Assembly (NCBI RefSeq): GCF_964355755.1 | Contig: NC_092677.1 | Location: 3,727,001-3,787,000 of the forward strand | Length of the DNA stretch: 60,000 bases | Source of the DNA: Antedon mediterranea | Lineage: Eukaryota; Echinodermata; Crinoidea; Comatulida; Antedonidae | Reading direction: 5' to 3' | Shown here: positions 1-33,345 of the stretch, piece by piece | Numbering within the stretch: the first letter of the stretch is position 1 | Layout: each line of letters opens with the position of its first letter | Made by a program: the position numbers and the translations under genes | Notes under the pieces: model-generated | What the model was told of the DNA's origin: nothing | What the model saw: the letters and a program-made list of their open reading frames with translations, nothing else | The model's database searches: none

Positions 1-44
1 CATTACCATAGCTTCTTATAAAATCTTATATATTGTATATATAG

Positions 45-22447
<22,403 letters not shown>

Positions 22448-23190
22448 ACAAATTAAATCAAATCTATTACTGCAGTAGTTGCATAAATGAATGATACTGT
22501 GAGGTATCAATATGTGGTGTAAAAATGTCTATATGGAGGCAATAATATTTGTGAACAACTTACGGCGATTTAGTTAATCCGTTTTTAGGTTTAAGTGTAT
22601 CAATGGGATTAAGATAATCCCTGTACTGTGTATTAGTGGTGTTAATCCTTGGATTAATGTAATACGGCATGAAGGGTTTTGTTCAGGCTGATGTCGGTAT
22701 GATGGTGCGGCTATAGTGATTCACAATTACTAAAACTGACTAGGTATCTACCGTTTTAAAAAATGTTCAAAACACAACATTGCTCGGAAAATTTAATATT
22801 ATTGAGAAAAATTGTAAAAACTGAAAACATATATTTCGCAAAATTATGCAATACAGTAGTAGTCCCTTCGTTAAATACAAATTTTGAACCAGGGTTTAAA
22901 ACCACAAATTGTTGCATCATATTAGGTTTGTGTGTACCATATTGAAGTATTGGTGTTTATTTGAATGGTCTTTGATTAGAGGTTATATACTACAGATAGT
23001 GTTTGAAGAGTGTAATATGTTAACGTAGGGAAAATAATTATTATGGTTATATATACAGGATAATTAATGTTGTCATTATTGTAGAAGTCTTTAAATTGTA
23101 TATCGATTCCAAAATGCATACATATAGGATTATTTTGTACTGTGATACTACAATATTGTTAGAATAAATAAATTATATTTATATATGTGT
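22448..23190 (+). other. Probable 3' UTR of V-ATPase A
   Basis: Starts after the stop and extends to the first convincing poly(A) signal. Small ORFs inside have no support. Confidence 0.55.
23163..23172 (+). terminator. Overlapping poly(A) signals
   Basis: AATAAATAAA gives two overlapping AATAAA hexamers about 720 nt past the stop; cleavage is expected 10-30 nt downstream. Confidence 0.5.
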
Positions 23191-23300
23191 ATTTAAATAT
23201 CATATACAGTACGATTACCAACCAAAAGAATTTTGTTTCTATATTATCTCTATCAACAATACTAATTTGCTAACTCAAATATGTACACAGGCTCTGTGTC

Positions 23301-23442
23301 TAAAGCTCTGTCTACACTATCAAACTTTATGCGACAACAAAAATGCGATGTGCCCATATATGGACGCAATGACGTCATATCACTACCATATTTAAGAACA
23401 TCGCACTTTTTGTGTCAAACTAGTTTGATAATGTAGACAGAT
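23301..23442. mobile_element. MITE-B copy
   Basis: TAAAGCTCTGTCTACACTAT at the left; CAAACTAGTTTGATAATG then TAGACAG at the right. Internal ACGTCATATCACTACCATAT is a family block. Confidence 0.65.
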
Positions 23443-24011
23443 AATAATTAGTTATTAATTTACAGTATTGAATCGTCAATCCAAAGTCAATATAATGGCT
23501 ATTATAATTGAATTTATTATTTTTGCAACATATGCTCAAATATTTGTAATAGTGTTATATAGTTATTATAAAATGCTTAGTTTTGAATCACCATAATTAT
23601 TGATATATATACTGGTACATATTCAGTATTGTTTCATGTTGAAAATCATTCCTAGTTTAGCCGATTCTTTGTACTGTATGTATATTTTCCCCAGTATCAT
23701 AGGCACATTCTGTAGTACAGTGTCACATATGTATCACATGTGTATCATAGGCCACCTTAATACAGGCATGTATCACATGTGATACTGTATTACAGAATTT
23801 ACCAGTGATACTGGTCAAATTATGCCATATGTGGAGATACAGTACAGGAATCAGGTACATGAGTCCTTTTTCATGTTTGTTTATAAATTCTAAAATTAGA
23901 TTTACTACTGTAATATTGGAATTAGTTATTTTAAAATGGTTGAAAAATTGAAAAAAATATATATATCTTTGGGAAATCTTATTCATATTCGCTCTCACGC
24001 ACTGGAGTGGA

Positions 24012-24023
24012 AGCGCATGCGTG
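24012..24023. promoter_or_regulatory. NRF1-like palindrome
   Basis: AGCGCATGCGTG closely matches the NRF1 consensus GCGCATGCGC. No gene start can be tied to it, so a promoter role is only a possibility. Confidence 0.15.
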
Positions 24024-24389
24024 CTGTCCAATCGACGTTGCGATAGCGCCCTTGACTACGCTGTTTAATTTTTGGTTGAAAACGTCGTCAAACCTTTGAC
24101 ATGATTTTTTTCTTTTATTCACAGTGCTGATGTTTTCAGTAAATTTATTTATAATTTGGCAACATTTTATTTATCAAAACTAATAAATTAAAATCTCAAC
24201 AATAATTAAGTTTATAATTATTTTTGTTGGTATTGTTGCATGTTTAGCTATAACTTGTTGAACTCATTATTCCTTGCCAGGTTACTCATGTTTTTGTAAT
24301 TCATTCATTCATGTAATTGCCAGTGTGGTTGCTTAAGAAGGAATATCATCAGGGACTTTCGGAGTTGAAGAAGAAAGAATATTGGAAGA

Positions 24390-24760
24390 GATGAAGATGT
24401 TAGGAAGAACAGAGAATACGCAGTGTTGGGGAGGAGTTATACGATAAAGTAAGAGATACCGGATCGGGAAAGAAGGGAATCATATTATAAGCAACAGATA
24501 CAAGGGTGTTAGCAAGAGAACCGAGAATACACAGTTCAAGAGAGGTGTTATACGATGACGTGAGAGAGATAATGATGAGATCATGGACTAGGTAGAATGA
24601 AAGATTATTGCAAGGGAGAACAGAGACGTAGTAGGCCTACCAGGGAAGATACGATGACGTAGTACTGTACCAGGGAGGATCCGGTGACGCAGTACTGTAC
24701 CAGGGAGGATGACGTAGTACTGTACCAGGGAGGATACGATGACGTAATGGAAATCAGGCA
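24390..24760 (+). repeat. Degenerate tandem repeats, purine-rich
   Basis: Two ~110-bp units share AGAGAATAC-CAGT-GGTGTTATACGATGA-type blocks. They are followed by three or four 25-30-bp units of GTAGTACTGTACCAGGGAGG at 24655-24740. Confidence 0.6.
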
Positions 24761-24885
24761 AGCAACAGAGAAACGTGTGCTAATATAAGCGATAGCATGC
24801 TGTCTGGAATGGTGAAAACCCGTTGAACGATCAACAAAAGAAAGAAGACGTTTATTATGAGAAAAAGATTGTATTGAGTATAAAA

Positions 24886-25305
24886 CAAGAATATTTCTTA
24901 CAAAAAACGCTGCTCGCTTATTGCATAGAGATATTGTTGTTGCTAAGGTCAAGTCTGGGGGTCACTTCATTACGCCTAGATACTTCAAGTATCCGATTAC
25001 AAACAAAAACTTCAATGGACTGTTTTGATAATAATTCAATGAATAATATCTGACAGTGAATTATAGTAATATCATGGGACTCATAAATACCAGAAATGCT
25101 TTGGGATTTGTCATTAGACTCTTTTCCCAGCCGTTTTTTGGATTCAACAGGTGGTACCTATAAATTATAGTCAAGTTTCCATTTTAACAAAAATGTCAAA
25201 GTGTAGTACTATACTGCTGTTTGATTTCATGTAATGAATGAGTCATCTCGTGTGACGTAGTGGGCTAGAGCAGCAGCGTGAAAATAGAAATAGGCCTATG
25301 GAACC
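24886..25305 (+). repeat. Dispersed repeat, forward copy
   Basis: From ATATTTCTTACAAAAAACGC through GGTCAAGTCTGGGGGTCACT to GGGCTAGAGCAGCAGCGTGA, it matches the inverse complement of 40655-41270 in colinear blocks. Function unknown. Confidence 0.65.
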
Positions 25306-25306
25306 T

Positions 25307-25650
25307 GTGTGAAACTTGTTGAACGAATAACGTATTTACGTCGTTTTTTTTTCTCGACGCACAGTTCATTTTTAGGGCTTCCGCGAGAGCCCACCTGCTC
25401 CGACGAACTCGGATTTTATTCGCTTCACTTTTGTATCAAGTTGATGGTGCACTCGGATACCATTACACATAGTACAAAAAATAGACATGACGAAAACTTG
25501 TTGAACGGATAACGTATTTACTCGTTTCTTTTTTTCTCGACGCATAGTTGTTAGGGCCTCCGGTTGAGCCCACCTGCTCCAACAAATTCAGATTTGTTTT
25601 TCTTCGCTTCACTTTTTGTAGTTAATGGTGCACTTAAATACTATACCATT
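25307..25650 (+). repeat. Two-copy ~188-bp tandem repeat
   Basis: ACTTGTTGAACG, ATAACGTATTTAC, TTTTTCTCGACGCA, GAGCCCACCTGCTCC and CTTCGCTTCACTTTTTG-type blocks occur in order at 25313-25460 and again at 25497-25640. The ORF at 25309-25512 is a by-product. Confidence 0.75.
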
Positions 25651-25670
25651 GATATGCAGTACGAAAGGGA

Positions 25671-25713
25671 GACGTCACCAGGGAAGAGTAAAATGCCACT
25701 CTTCCCTGACGTC
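25671..25713. repeat. Foldback GACGTCACCAGGGAAGAGT
   Basis: The left arm at 25671-25689 pairs with ACTCTTCCCTGACGTC at 25698-25713 around an 8-nt loop. Similar in plan to the CAGGGAG micro-foldbacks. Confidence 0.55.
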
Positions 25714-26649
25714 ACGAACCAACGTCACGCCGTTAAGTTGTAACGTGTCGTAACAATTTATTCTTAGTGCTGCCTACGGTCGTTAATCATTTCGTCGTTG
25801 ATAGAATCGTGACGATTTCAACATGTGTACCGGCAAAACAATTTATCTTTTCTATAAATGTTGTTGATAAATGATAGTAGTAAAATAAGGTTTATATAAT
25901 ATTAAACTTGGATTCGTTTATTTTTTCTGTGACTTCTATGGCGCGCCATAGATTTCCCTGCTATCTTCCTTCACTTCGAACACGTACAATATGATTGTCA
26001 TTCCATGGTGTCCCCAAGTCTAATATAACTGAAGGTCGAGAGAACCGTTCTCAACTTAAGGGGAATAAGGTGTTGCGTAAGGGGAGAGTTTGTTAATTTT
26101 GTTACATTATATCGTAGAATTACATCTTTATTATTTGCATAAATCTACATATTTGCTGTAGGCCTGGCTTTAACAATGTGAATGTACTTATGATTTAGGC
26201 CTACGTCAATGATTGATTGAATGAAAGAAAACCTTTTGGGATTTATAGCCAATCCATTCTTTAATTACTTGTATTTTCAGAGGTCAGAATTGTTGATTGG
26301 TACAAATGGTTTTTGGTGAATGCTGTTATAAGACCGTAACGACGGTTAAAGTTAAAACTTTACTGTCGGGAATAGTAATACAAAATTAATCCGAAAGATC
26401 GTTGACTATTTTGCGTGCGCGCATCCCGGGCTGAAATCTTTCCTCAACTGAACATTATAATTATAATAATTCATCATTACATCACAAATTATTAAAGGGA
26501 CACCATCTACGTAACTTAATGTCTCTTTAATATGGATAATTATTCAGGGTGTCCTCTTATTGAGTTGTCCCCTTTAAAAGTGTCGCTTTGATAGGGTTTG
26601 TCCGTAGTATTGCAATATTTATTGTCGTCCATGTATTTCCCCTTGTTGG

Positions 26650-27297
26650 CTGTTTCCCTTTAATAGAGAGGTGTCCACTGAATAGAGGTTTGCCGCAGTG
26701 TATTTCTCCTTGTTCGTGTCACAGTAAACTGTCCACTGAATAGAGGTTTGCCGCAGTGTATTTCCCCTTGTTTGTGTCACAGTAAACTGTCCCTTTAATA
26801 GAGAGGTGTCCACTGAATAGAGGTTTGCCGCAGTATATTTCCCCTTGTTCGTGTCACAGTAAACTGTCCCTTTAATAGAGAGGTGTCCACTGAATAGAGG
26901 TTTGCCGCAGTGTATTTCCCCTTGTTCGTTTCACAGTAAACTGTCCCATTAATAGAGAGGTGTCCACTGAATAGAGGTTTGTCGCAGTGTATTTCCCCTT
27001 GTTCGTGTCACAGTAAACTGTCCCATTAATAGAGAGGTGTCCACTGAATAGAGGTTTGCCGCAGTGTATTTCCCCTTGTTTGTGTCACAGTAAACTGTCC
27101 CTTTAATAGAGAGGTGTCCACTGAATAGAGGTTTGCCGCAGTGTATTTCCCCTTGTTCGTGTCACAGTAAACTGTCCCTTTAATAGAGAGGTGTCCACTG
27201 AATAGAGGTTTGCCGCAGTGTGTTTCCACTTGTTCGTGTCACAGTAAACTGTCCCTTTAATAGAGAGGTGTCCACTGAATAGAGGTTTGCCGCAGGG
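26650..27297 (+). repeat. 77-bp satellite, about 8.5 units
   Basis: GTGTCCACTGAATAGAGG recurs at 26806, 26883, 26960, 27037, 27114, 27191 and 27268, exactly every 77 bp; an early unit is deleted by about 17 bp. The unit resembles the subterminal part of the CAGTAGAAC-type MITEs (GGGGACAC, AATAGAGG). Since 77 is not a multiple of 3, the - strand ORFs here cycle through frames and are not genes. Confidence 0.92.
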
Positions 27298-27300
27298 TAA

Positions 27301-27690
27301 CCCCCCCCCCCCCCATCTTCTCTTTTCCTTCTCCTCCTTCTCCTCCTTCTCCTTCTCCTCCTCCTCCACCTTCCCCTCCTTCTCCTTCTCCTTCTCCTTT
27401 TCCTCCTCCTCCTCCTCCTCCTTCTCCTTCTCCTTCTTCTTCTTCTCCTTCTCCTTCTCCTTCTCCTCCTCATCCTTCTCCTTCTCCTTCTCCTCCTCCT
27501 TATCCTTCTCCTCCTCCTCCTCCTTCTCCTTCTCCTTCTCCTCCTCATCCTTTTCCTCCTCCTTCTCCTTCTCCTCCTTCTCCTTATCCTTATCCTTGTC
27601 CTCCTCCTTCTCCTTCTCCTTATCCTCCTTCTCCTTCTCCTCCTTCTCCTTCTCCTCTTTCTCCTTCTCATTCTCATTCTCCTTCTCCTA
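27301..27690 (+). repeat. Poly-C run and long polypyrimidine tract
   Basis: About 14 C at 27301-27314, then some 375 nt almost entirely of CTT/CTC/CCT steps up to 27690. Mirror-like polypyrimidine-polypurine DNA can form triplex structures. ORFs of poly-Arg (-) and poly-Ser/Phe (+) are artefacts. Confidence 0.95.
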
Positions 27691-28019
27691 AGAATGGTTC
27701 GACTTTGGTCTATATGCATTTAGCTCACGTAATGTATTGATATTTGAGATTCGCATTTCAATTGTATTTGTGCTCTAGGGAACATGCATTGCTCGTACAA
27801 CAATGATAACATAAACAGAAATATATATCATGTAAACAGTTCTAATTAAAATATGTTTGAATTATTTAAGAATGTATAGGAATATGAATATACAGAATAT
27901 GCAATATAGTAAACGTACCGTAACGCACTTAAAACACTCGTGTCCAGCGGCACGCGTTGTCACGACTGCAGCTGACAAGCGAGTTATGTGAACGTGTGTT
28001 TATTTCAAAACTTTCGAAA

Positions 28020-28170
28020 AACGGCTGCTCGCACGAAAGAGCTCCAAATCGGACGATTATTCGGCACCTCTATTTAAACGTCAACTTAAAATTTTTCTTT
28101 TTAATTAATTTTTAAATATTGTTAGGTTCTTTGTAGGGCCCATATAAAAACCTGAATAGAATAGAATTAT
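28020..28170 (+). mobile_element. Possible LINE 3' end
   Basis: The frame SDDYSAPLFKRQLKIFLFN then TAA resembles the C-terminal ending of L2/CR1-like reverse transcriptases. It is followed by a short 3' UTR and a GAATAGAATAGAATT tail at 28150-28165. Confidence 0.4.
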
Positions 28171-28674
28171 TTTAACCATCTGAACTCCATTGATTTCTCT
28201 GTGTTACGGAGTTGTATTAGTTTATAATAAAGTCCATCATCCATCCATAAACTCTAGGACTATTTACGACAACCATTAGTAAACGAATTAGAAGATTAAT
28301 GTAAAAGTCAACCTTTAAAACACAACATAATGAACATACAAATGTTTTATTAGCGGCCATACACAGTCATACACAGATTATCATAACTTCAGATTTAGAA
28401 AATATAATTTATCTATACAATACATTTGTGCCATGACAAAACATTGCATGTAAAAAGCGTTTACAAAATAGAATTTATTATAATAAATTACAATATATAA
28501 CATTTATATTGATGTATATTGTGACGTATTTGCATAATCCAATGTATAGTGTGGCTACACATCTAAGCTTGTTTCGTTTTACGGAACGGAAGACGGAAAA
28601 ATTTGTAAATTCTGTTACGTAGCTGTACCGTATAATATATAGTACAGTTTACTCTACAAGCATAACGTTTCTCT

Positions 28675-28842
28675 GCGCTACCAGTCCATCGCGCGCTACC
28701 AGTCCATCGCGCGCTACCAGTCCATCGCGCGTTAACAGTCCATCGCCCGCTACCAGTACATCGCGCACTACCAGTCCACCACGCGCTACCAGTCCATCGC
28801 GCGCTACCAGTCCATCGCGCGCCACCAGTCCATCGCGCGTGC
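28675..28842 (+). repeat. 18-bp CpG-rich minisatellite
   Basis: CTACCAGTCCATCGCGCG in about nine tandem copies with scattered substitutions; unusually GC- and CpG-rich for this AT-rich region. Confidence 0.92.
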
Positions 28843-28937
28843 TTTAAAAGCTTTCATTTAGGCACAACATTTTTAAGAACCCAGCGTTATAATACGATAT
28901 TATTAAATGATATAATTATATATATATATATATTCCA

Positions 28938-29359
28938 TTAAATGCGTTGCCAACGCAATTTTCTTCTAAGGAAGTACACCAGTTAAACCTACACATTTCA
29001 CGTGAAATGCATTGGCAACGCAATTTGCTTATAATTATGTACACCAGTTAAACCCACATTTCACTTAAAATGCGTTGCCAAGGGTTATAAGTACACCAGT
29101 TAAACCTATACATTTCACTTGAAATGCGTTGCCAACGCAATTTGTTTATAAATACACCAGTTAAACCTACACATTTCACTTGAAATGCGTTGCCAACGCA
29201 ATTTGCTTATAAATACACCAGTTGAACTTCAATTCACTTGAAATGCGTTGCCAACGCAATTTGCTTATAAATACACCAGTTAAACCTACACAATTCACTT
29301 GAAATGCGTTGCCAACGCAATTTGCTTATAAATTTACCAGTTAAACCTACACATTTCAT
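28938..29359 (+). repeat. ~61-bp tandem repeat, about seven units
   Basis: Each unit has ACACCAGTTAAACCTACACA, TTTCACTTGAAATGCG and TTGCCAACGCAATTTGCTTA. The GCGTTGCCAACGC core is a near-palindrome in most units. Confidence 0.9.
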
Positions 29360-29908
29360 CAAAAATATTTAAAACGAATACCATGGTATTTATTATTTGT
29401 AGAGATAAATTGGAGATAGATTAACATTGTATATATTGTCGTATCAAAATGCGACGAAAAAGTAAATATCCTACATCATGGCAGTAAGTATACTCATAAA
29501 TTATTATCGTTTTTAAATATTAGAATAACAAATATATTTCTATTATCATTATATATTCAAACTTAATATTCACGAATATTACTTTTATCTCATAAATGTA
29601 TTCATACTTGTTCGCGAATAATATTGATTAATATTGTAAAAGGTATAAATTATTATATAGCGCTGTCGTAAACACGATAAAGAGAGACACCAGCTATTCA
29701 TTGAACTGCATCCAATTATTAGGTGACAAGTTGATCGTGCCAACACATTATTTTTAAAAGCATAAACAAAAATATCACAATAGTTGATTATTTTTATTAT
29801 ATAGTTATTTCTTAATATAATCTATATTATTCATTATATAGAATTTAAATTTCCGGCGAAGGAAAGTAGACAACATTTCCGACGCAACATAAAGATGTAA
29901 CGCAACGT
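29360..29908. other. No clear feature
   Basis: AT-rich intergenic DNA between the 61-bp array and the MITE-C copies; no supported ORF, RNA gene or repeat boundary seen. Confidence 0.5.
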
Positions 29909-30074
29909 AAAGCTTGGTTCCCACTACAACGTAACGCAAGGACGTTAACCAATGACAAGCGAAGTTATAGACAGTTAGCAATCACAAGCGAATAAGCCAT
30001 CGCTTGTGATTGGTCAATTCACTTGCGTTGCGTTACGTCCTTGTATTGCGTCGCTAGTGGGAACCACGCTTAAG
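29909..30074. mobile_element. MITE-C copy (GGTTCCCACTA family)
   Basis: TAAAGCTTGGTTCCCACTA at the left and GTGGGAACCACGCTTAA at the right; internal CAATCACAAGCGA blocks in both orientations make it strongly foldback. A half copy follows at 30074-30166. Confidence 0.65.
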
Positions 30075-30166
30075 TGAGTTGACCAATCATAAGCGATGGG
30101 TTACTTGTCACTTGTCATTGGTTAACACGCTTGCCTTCCGTCCTAGTGGAAATCAAGCTTTAGAGA
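30074..30166. mobile_element. Half copy of MITE-C
   Basis: TTGACCAATCATAAGCGATG then CTAGTGGAAATCAAGCTTTA gives one arm and the right terminus of the family. Confidence 0.45.
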
Positions 30167-30488
30167 TTTTGCCTTCCCTCTTTGCGTCACATGTATATGT
30201 CCAGTTCCAGTTTCTCTTTTCCGTAACCGCGTACATAATGTAAGCGCATGCGAAAACAAACATTTTCTTCCATAACTTCAACAGAAATCGTATTCTGTGG
30301 CCGAATTATCATGGAGGTATGCCTCCATGGCATTATTAACTATGACTTCCCAAACGGCAGGGAAACACTTAAGGGTCATTACAAAAGTGACATAAGGGAT
30401 TCAACAAAGATGGTATTCTGCATGGTATTTCACCGACGGAATTGAAATTATAAAGTTGGGCAAACTTTTTTTACTGATTATAAAAATC

Positions 30489-30529
30489 ATTCCGCGCGCG
30501 TACGCTCAGAAAATGAGCATGCGCGGAAT
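30489..30529. repeat. CG-rich hairpin
   Basis: ATTCCGCGCGCGTACGCTCA pairs imperfectly with TGAGCATGCGCGGAAT across a GAAAA loop. Confidence 0.5.
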
Positions 30530-31020
30530 TTTTGTTAAGCTCAGAGCTGATGACCAGTCGCGTGGTGAAAAACGAAATGTCGCTATTATATGCAATTAAA
30601 CTCAAATATTCAAGGACATTTTTGTGTAGCTGAACTTTTTGATAAAATCCGTCATTCCAAATATGTAAGAGTCTTATAATCAAACGATCAATCAAGAATT
30701 ATAATTGTTGCTCGTCGTTGATCATCTTCAGGGATCACAATATCTTATGGCACTTGCCTTTAAAACATTAAGCTTCCATACATTTTACCGTACTAAATGT
30801 AATGCCATTACCGTGAGTGCTATACACAATGACATAAAATTAAGTTTGTACCTCCTAATGGAATCGATCAATAAGTCTGATTGCAAATTTGAGAATGTTT
30901 ACCAGTTTTAGGTGAAAAGCCATTGATAGTACAGTAGTCTGCGTAGTTCATCATCTTAACCGCTAATTTATACTATTCTGCGATTCGTTTTGGCTGGAAT
31001 CTTTTTATCTAGTAGATTTG

Positions 31021-32580
31021 TTAACAATTAAATTCTTCTGAGAGTTCTTTGCCGCCATCTAGTTTTTGGAACATTTTTATCATGGAGTTAACGTGACCAT
31101 TAGCTATGCTGCGTTTGCTTTGTACTACTCCATCTTCCTCATTTTCCAGCGGTATAATTTTTACGTTTGTATTTCGAATATTGTCTGCTTCTTTGGCAGA
31201 CGATATGTTGCCGTTATCGCTGGTACTGATTTGGTTTGTCGTATTTGAAGCATTTTGTGACGTAGTTGCTGCTTCTTCGTCGTTCTTTTTTACCAAAACT
31301 ACAGATTGCGGAGTGGTAATAATGTCCATCTTCAGCGGCGTCGTTTCAGCAGTTTTTATTTGGATATCGTGGTGGGTAGATGTTTTGTCTGTCAGTGTCG
31401 TCTGCTTGTTGGTTCCGTGAAATTGAACTTCTGTTTCATTTTGTGTTATTTTCTGACCGTTGTTGTTTTTGTCTTCTTTTGGAGAGTTAGACTGAGGAAG
31501 GTTGCTATCTTGTATAGTTTGGCCATCGCTGCTGTCATCATCTTCTTTACCATCATCATCGTCCGTGTTTTGATGAACTGCAGCTGTCTGGTTACTGCTT
31601 CCTTTATTGTCACTTTTTTCAGTCGTTTCGATTTCCACAATCGCTGGTTCGTCTTCTTCATCACTGATCATAATAAACTGTCGTTTTCCTGAAACTTTCT
31701 CTGATGGAACGTCCTCTTCTGAATAGCCGCGTAAAATATCATCTATATTCTGATCATCAAGTTTAGGTCTATTAGCTGAAATTATAGAAATCTTCGACTT
31801 TTCTGGAGTTTTAGGAGGAGATACAGTTTTTGCCTCGCTTTCATTCTGACGTTCTAACGCAAATCTAACAGATTTTTTACGTGACGACACACTGTCCTGT
31901 TTTGCAGAACCATTTTTATCTAAAACATCCTGATTGCTTGGTTTCATGATACCTTTCTGTGATTTATTCGTTAATTTGTTTCTTTTATTCTTTAATTTTT
32001 TATCTGAATTCTTCTTTTTAATAGCTTTTGTTTTTGTTGCGCTTGCATCTCTTTCTTCATCAATCGAACCAGCAGAGTTCATCCGAATGATATCTGCACG
32101 CTGTTTACTCCGATGATGAGGGTCAATCCGTTGGTGGCGTTCCCTTTGTTTTCCATTCTTTGATGACTTCTTACCAACCATCGTTATCGATGTTAGTTGA
32201 AGTTCTTGTGCAGACAAATCCTGAACTGGATCGGAAGACTTCTGAAGACTCACATCACCTGTTCCCTTAGCCAAACCATTTTGCTTAATATGTTCGTGCA
32301 AACTTTCTAAACGTCTGTTTTCCGACTTTGTCGTCTGTTCCGTCGTTTCAGAGATAACTGACACTGAGGTAATTCCATGACCATTTTGTTGTGATGAGTT
32401 TGTGTATCGAGATGATGACTCTACTTTATCGAACTTAACTTTTTTTTTTAGTGTCGTACTCCGTCGATTGTGACGAACAAAAAAGTATACAGAAATTATA
32501 AATGTCTCGATTATCAGAACACCGCTAACGGCAGCCAATCCGTAGGCCTGCCAACTTCGAGAACAATTCATGTCATCCAT
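31021..32580 (-). CDS. Unrecognised single-pass membrane protein with long charged tail
   Basis: A 519-codon open frame, far longer than chance in this AT-rich DNA; I do not recognise the family. Residues ~12-35 (LAAVSGVLIIETFIISVYFF) form one transmembrane segment. It is followed by RHNRR and a lysine-rich stretch, so by the positive-inside rule the short N-terminus faces out and ~480 residues face the cytosol. The tail is low in hydrophobic residues, with Lys-rich (186-210) and acidic (306-311, 339-349) blocks, and is probably disordered. Two RVxF-type PP1-docking motifs, KKVKF (46-50) and KSVRF (236-240), are visible. The C-terminus (MIKMFQKLDGG then ELSEEFNC) is the only other somewhat hydrophobic piece. 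A 3' splice site lies 11 bases before the ATG, so this is probably the second or a later exon; upstream exons could add an ectodomain or only a 5' UTR. No AATAAA was noticed within ~1 kb downstream. Confidence 0.75.
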   Translation of the reverse strand: MDDMNCSRSWQAYGLAAVSGVLIIETFIISVYFFVRHNRRSTTLKKKVKFDKVESSSRYTNSSQQNGHGITSVSVISETTEQTTKSENRRLESLHEHIKQNGLAKGTGDVSLQKSSDPVQDLSAQELQLTSITMVGKKSSKNGKQRERHQRIDPHHRSKQRADIIRMNSAGSIDEERDASATKTKAIKKKNSDKKLKNKRNKLTNKSQKGIMKPSNQDVLDKNGSAKQDSVSSRKKSVRFALERQNESEAKTVSPPKTPEKSKISIISANRPKLDDQNIDDILRGYSEEDVPSEKVSGKRQFIMISDEEDEPAIVEIETTEKSDNKGSSNQTAAVHQNTDDDDGKEDDDSSDGQTIQDSNLPQSNSPKEDKNNNGQKITQNETEVQFHGTNKQTTLTDKTSTHHDIQIKTAETTPLKMDIITTPQSVVLVKKNDEEAATTSQNASNTTNQISTSDNGNISSAKEADNIRNTNVKIIPLENEEDGVVQSKRSIANGHVNSMIKMFQKLDGGKELSEEFNC

Positions 32581-32620
32581 AATCCATTTACTGTGAAATG
32601 AGAAGAGAAAGACAATATTG
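32573..32620 (-). promoter_or_regulatory. 3' splice site and overlapping upstream ORF
   Basis: On the - strand, TTTCTCTTCTCATTTCACAG ends at 32591, a strong acceptor. Ten bases later is ATG-GAT-TAT-GGA-TGA (32587-32573), a 4-codon ORF out of frame with the main ATG at 32580-32578 and ending just past it. Confidence 0.6.
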
Positions 32621-32726
32621 ATAGATGGCCATACACATTTCTGATTGAAACCCCTATTCTTAAAACGAACTTCAGTATGTTAACTTGTGACTTGAAACTT
32701 TGTAATAGTCTACGAGTAGTCCTACT

Positions 32727-32790
32727 GAGTTTTGACTTAATATTAGTAAAAGGATAAATATTTTGGCATATATGGCGTTTCATATGTATA
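32727..32790. repeat. Dispersed repeat fragment (ATATGGCGTTTCAT family)
   Basis: TTAATATTAGTAAAAGGATA, AATATTTTGGCA and ATGGCGTTTCATATGTATAC match segments at 44985-45020, 52098-52160 and 52297-52360. On the - strand every copy opens MKRHxCQNIY. Confidence 0.6.
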
Positions 32791-32894
32791 CAACTATTTC
32801 AGACAAACATCAAAATGCCTCGAAATAACTACAATCTTGGGCAAGTCTCGTTTACGCGCAAGCATTACGATAGTTCCCGATAGTTTAGTTTAGT

Positions 32895-32955
32895 TAGAAC
32901 CCCTATTAAGGGGACACCCCCTCGACCCCCATCAAAGTATCCCCTTAATTGGATT
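32895..32955. repeat. CAGTAGAAC-type MITE fragment
   Basis: TTAGAACCCCTATTAAGGGG and ACACCCCCTCGACCCC resemble the element at 277-408; the ends are not defined. Confidence 0.35.
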
Positions 32956-33217
32956 AGTCTTCGGAATAGGGATGTCTCTACCGTGAATTAGGCCTAGAAT
33001 GTATTGTAGTCGGGACATGATTGAAGTATGAGCAAAACAAAATTAAATCATCTAAATTTAATTCTAACAGTGCTGTGAAACGAGCGACGTGTTACATTTC
33101 TGTCGGCAAAAGACCTATATTATTCTCATAAAAAATCTGCATTTGATTTATATACTGCGTTGTTTACAGATAGCAAATAAACCATAAATAGTACTATCAA
33201 TACTTATGTATTGATAT

Positions 33218-33345
33218 GTAAAGCCTTGCTACACTATCAAACTATCAAACAAACAATGTGATGTGCCCATATATGGACATGATGATGTCATATCACTACC
33301 ATTTGTGGGCATACCACTACCATATTTGGACACATAACACTTTTT
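33218..33345. mobile_element. MITE-B copy, right end eroded
   Basis: AAGCCTTGCTACACTATCAA at the left; internal CATATATGGACATGATGATG and CATATCACTACCAT blocks. Confidence 0.5.

Noticed and set aside
27180-27719. 179-codon - strand ORF rich in Arg (and + strand Ser/Phe ORF)
   Set aside because: Direct translation of a polypyrimidine/polypurine tract fused to the 77-bp satellite; no non-repetitive content.
31306-31692. 128-codon + strand ORF opposite the membrane protein
   Set aside because: Shadow of the long - strand frame; composition follows from the reverse complement of Lys/Glu/Asp codons.
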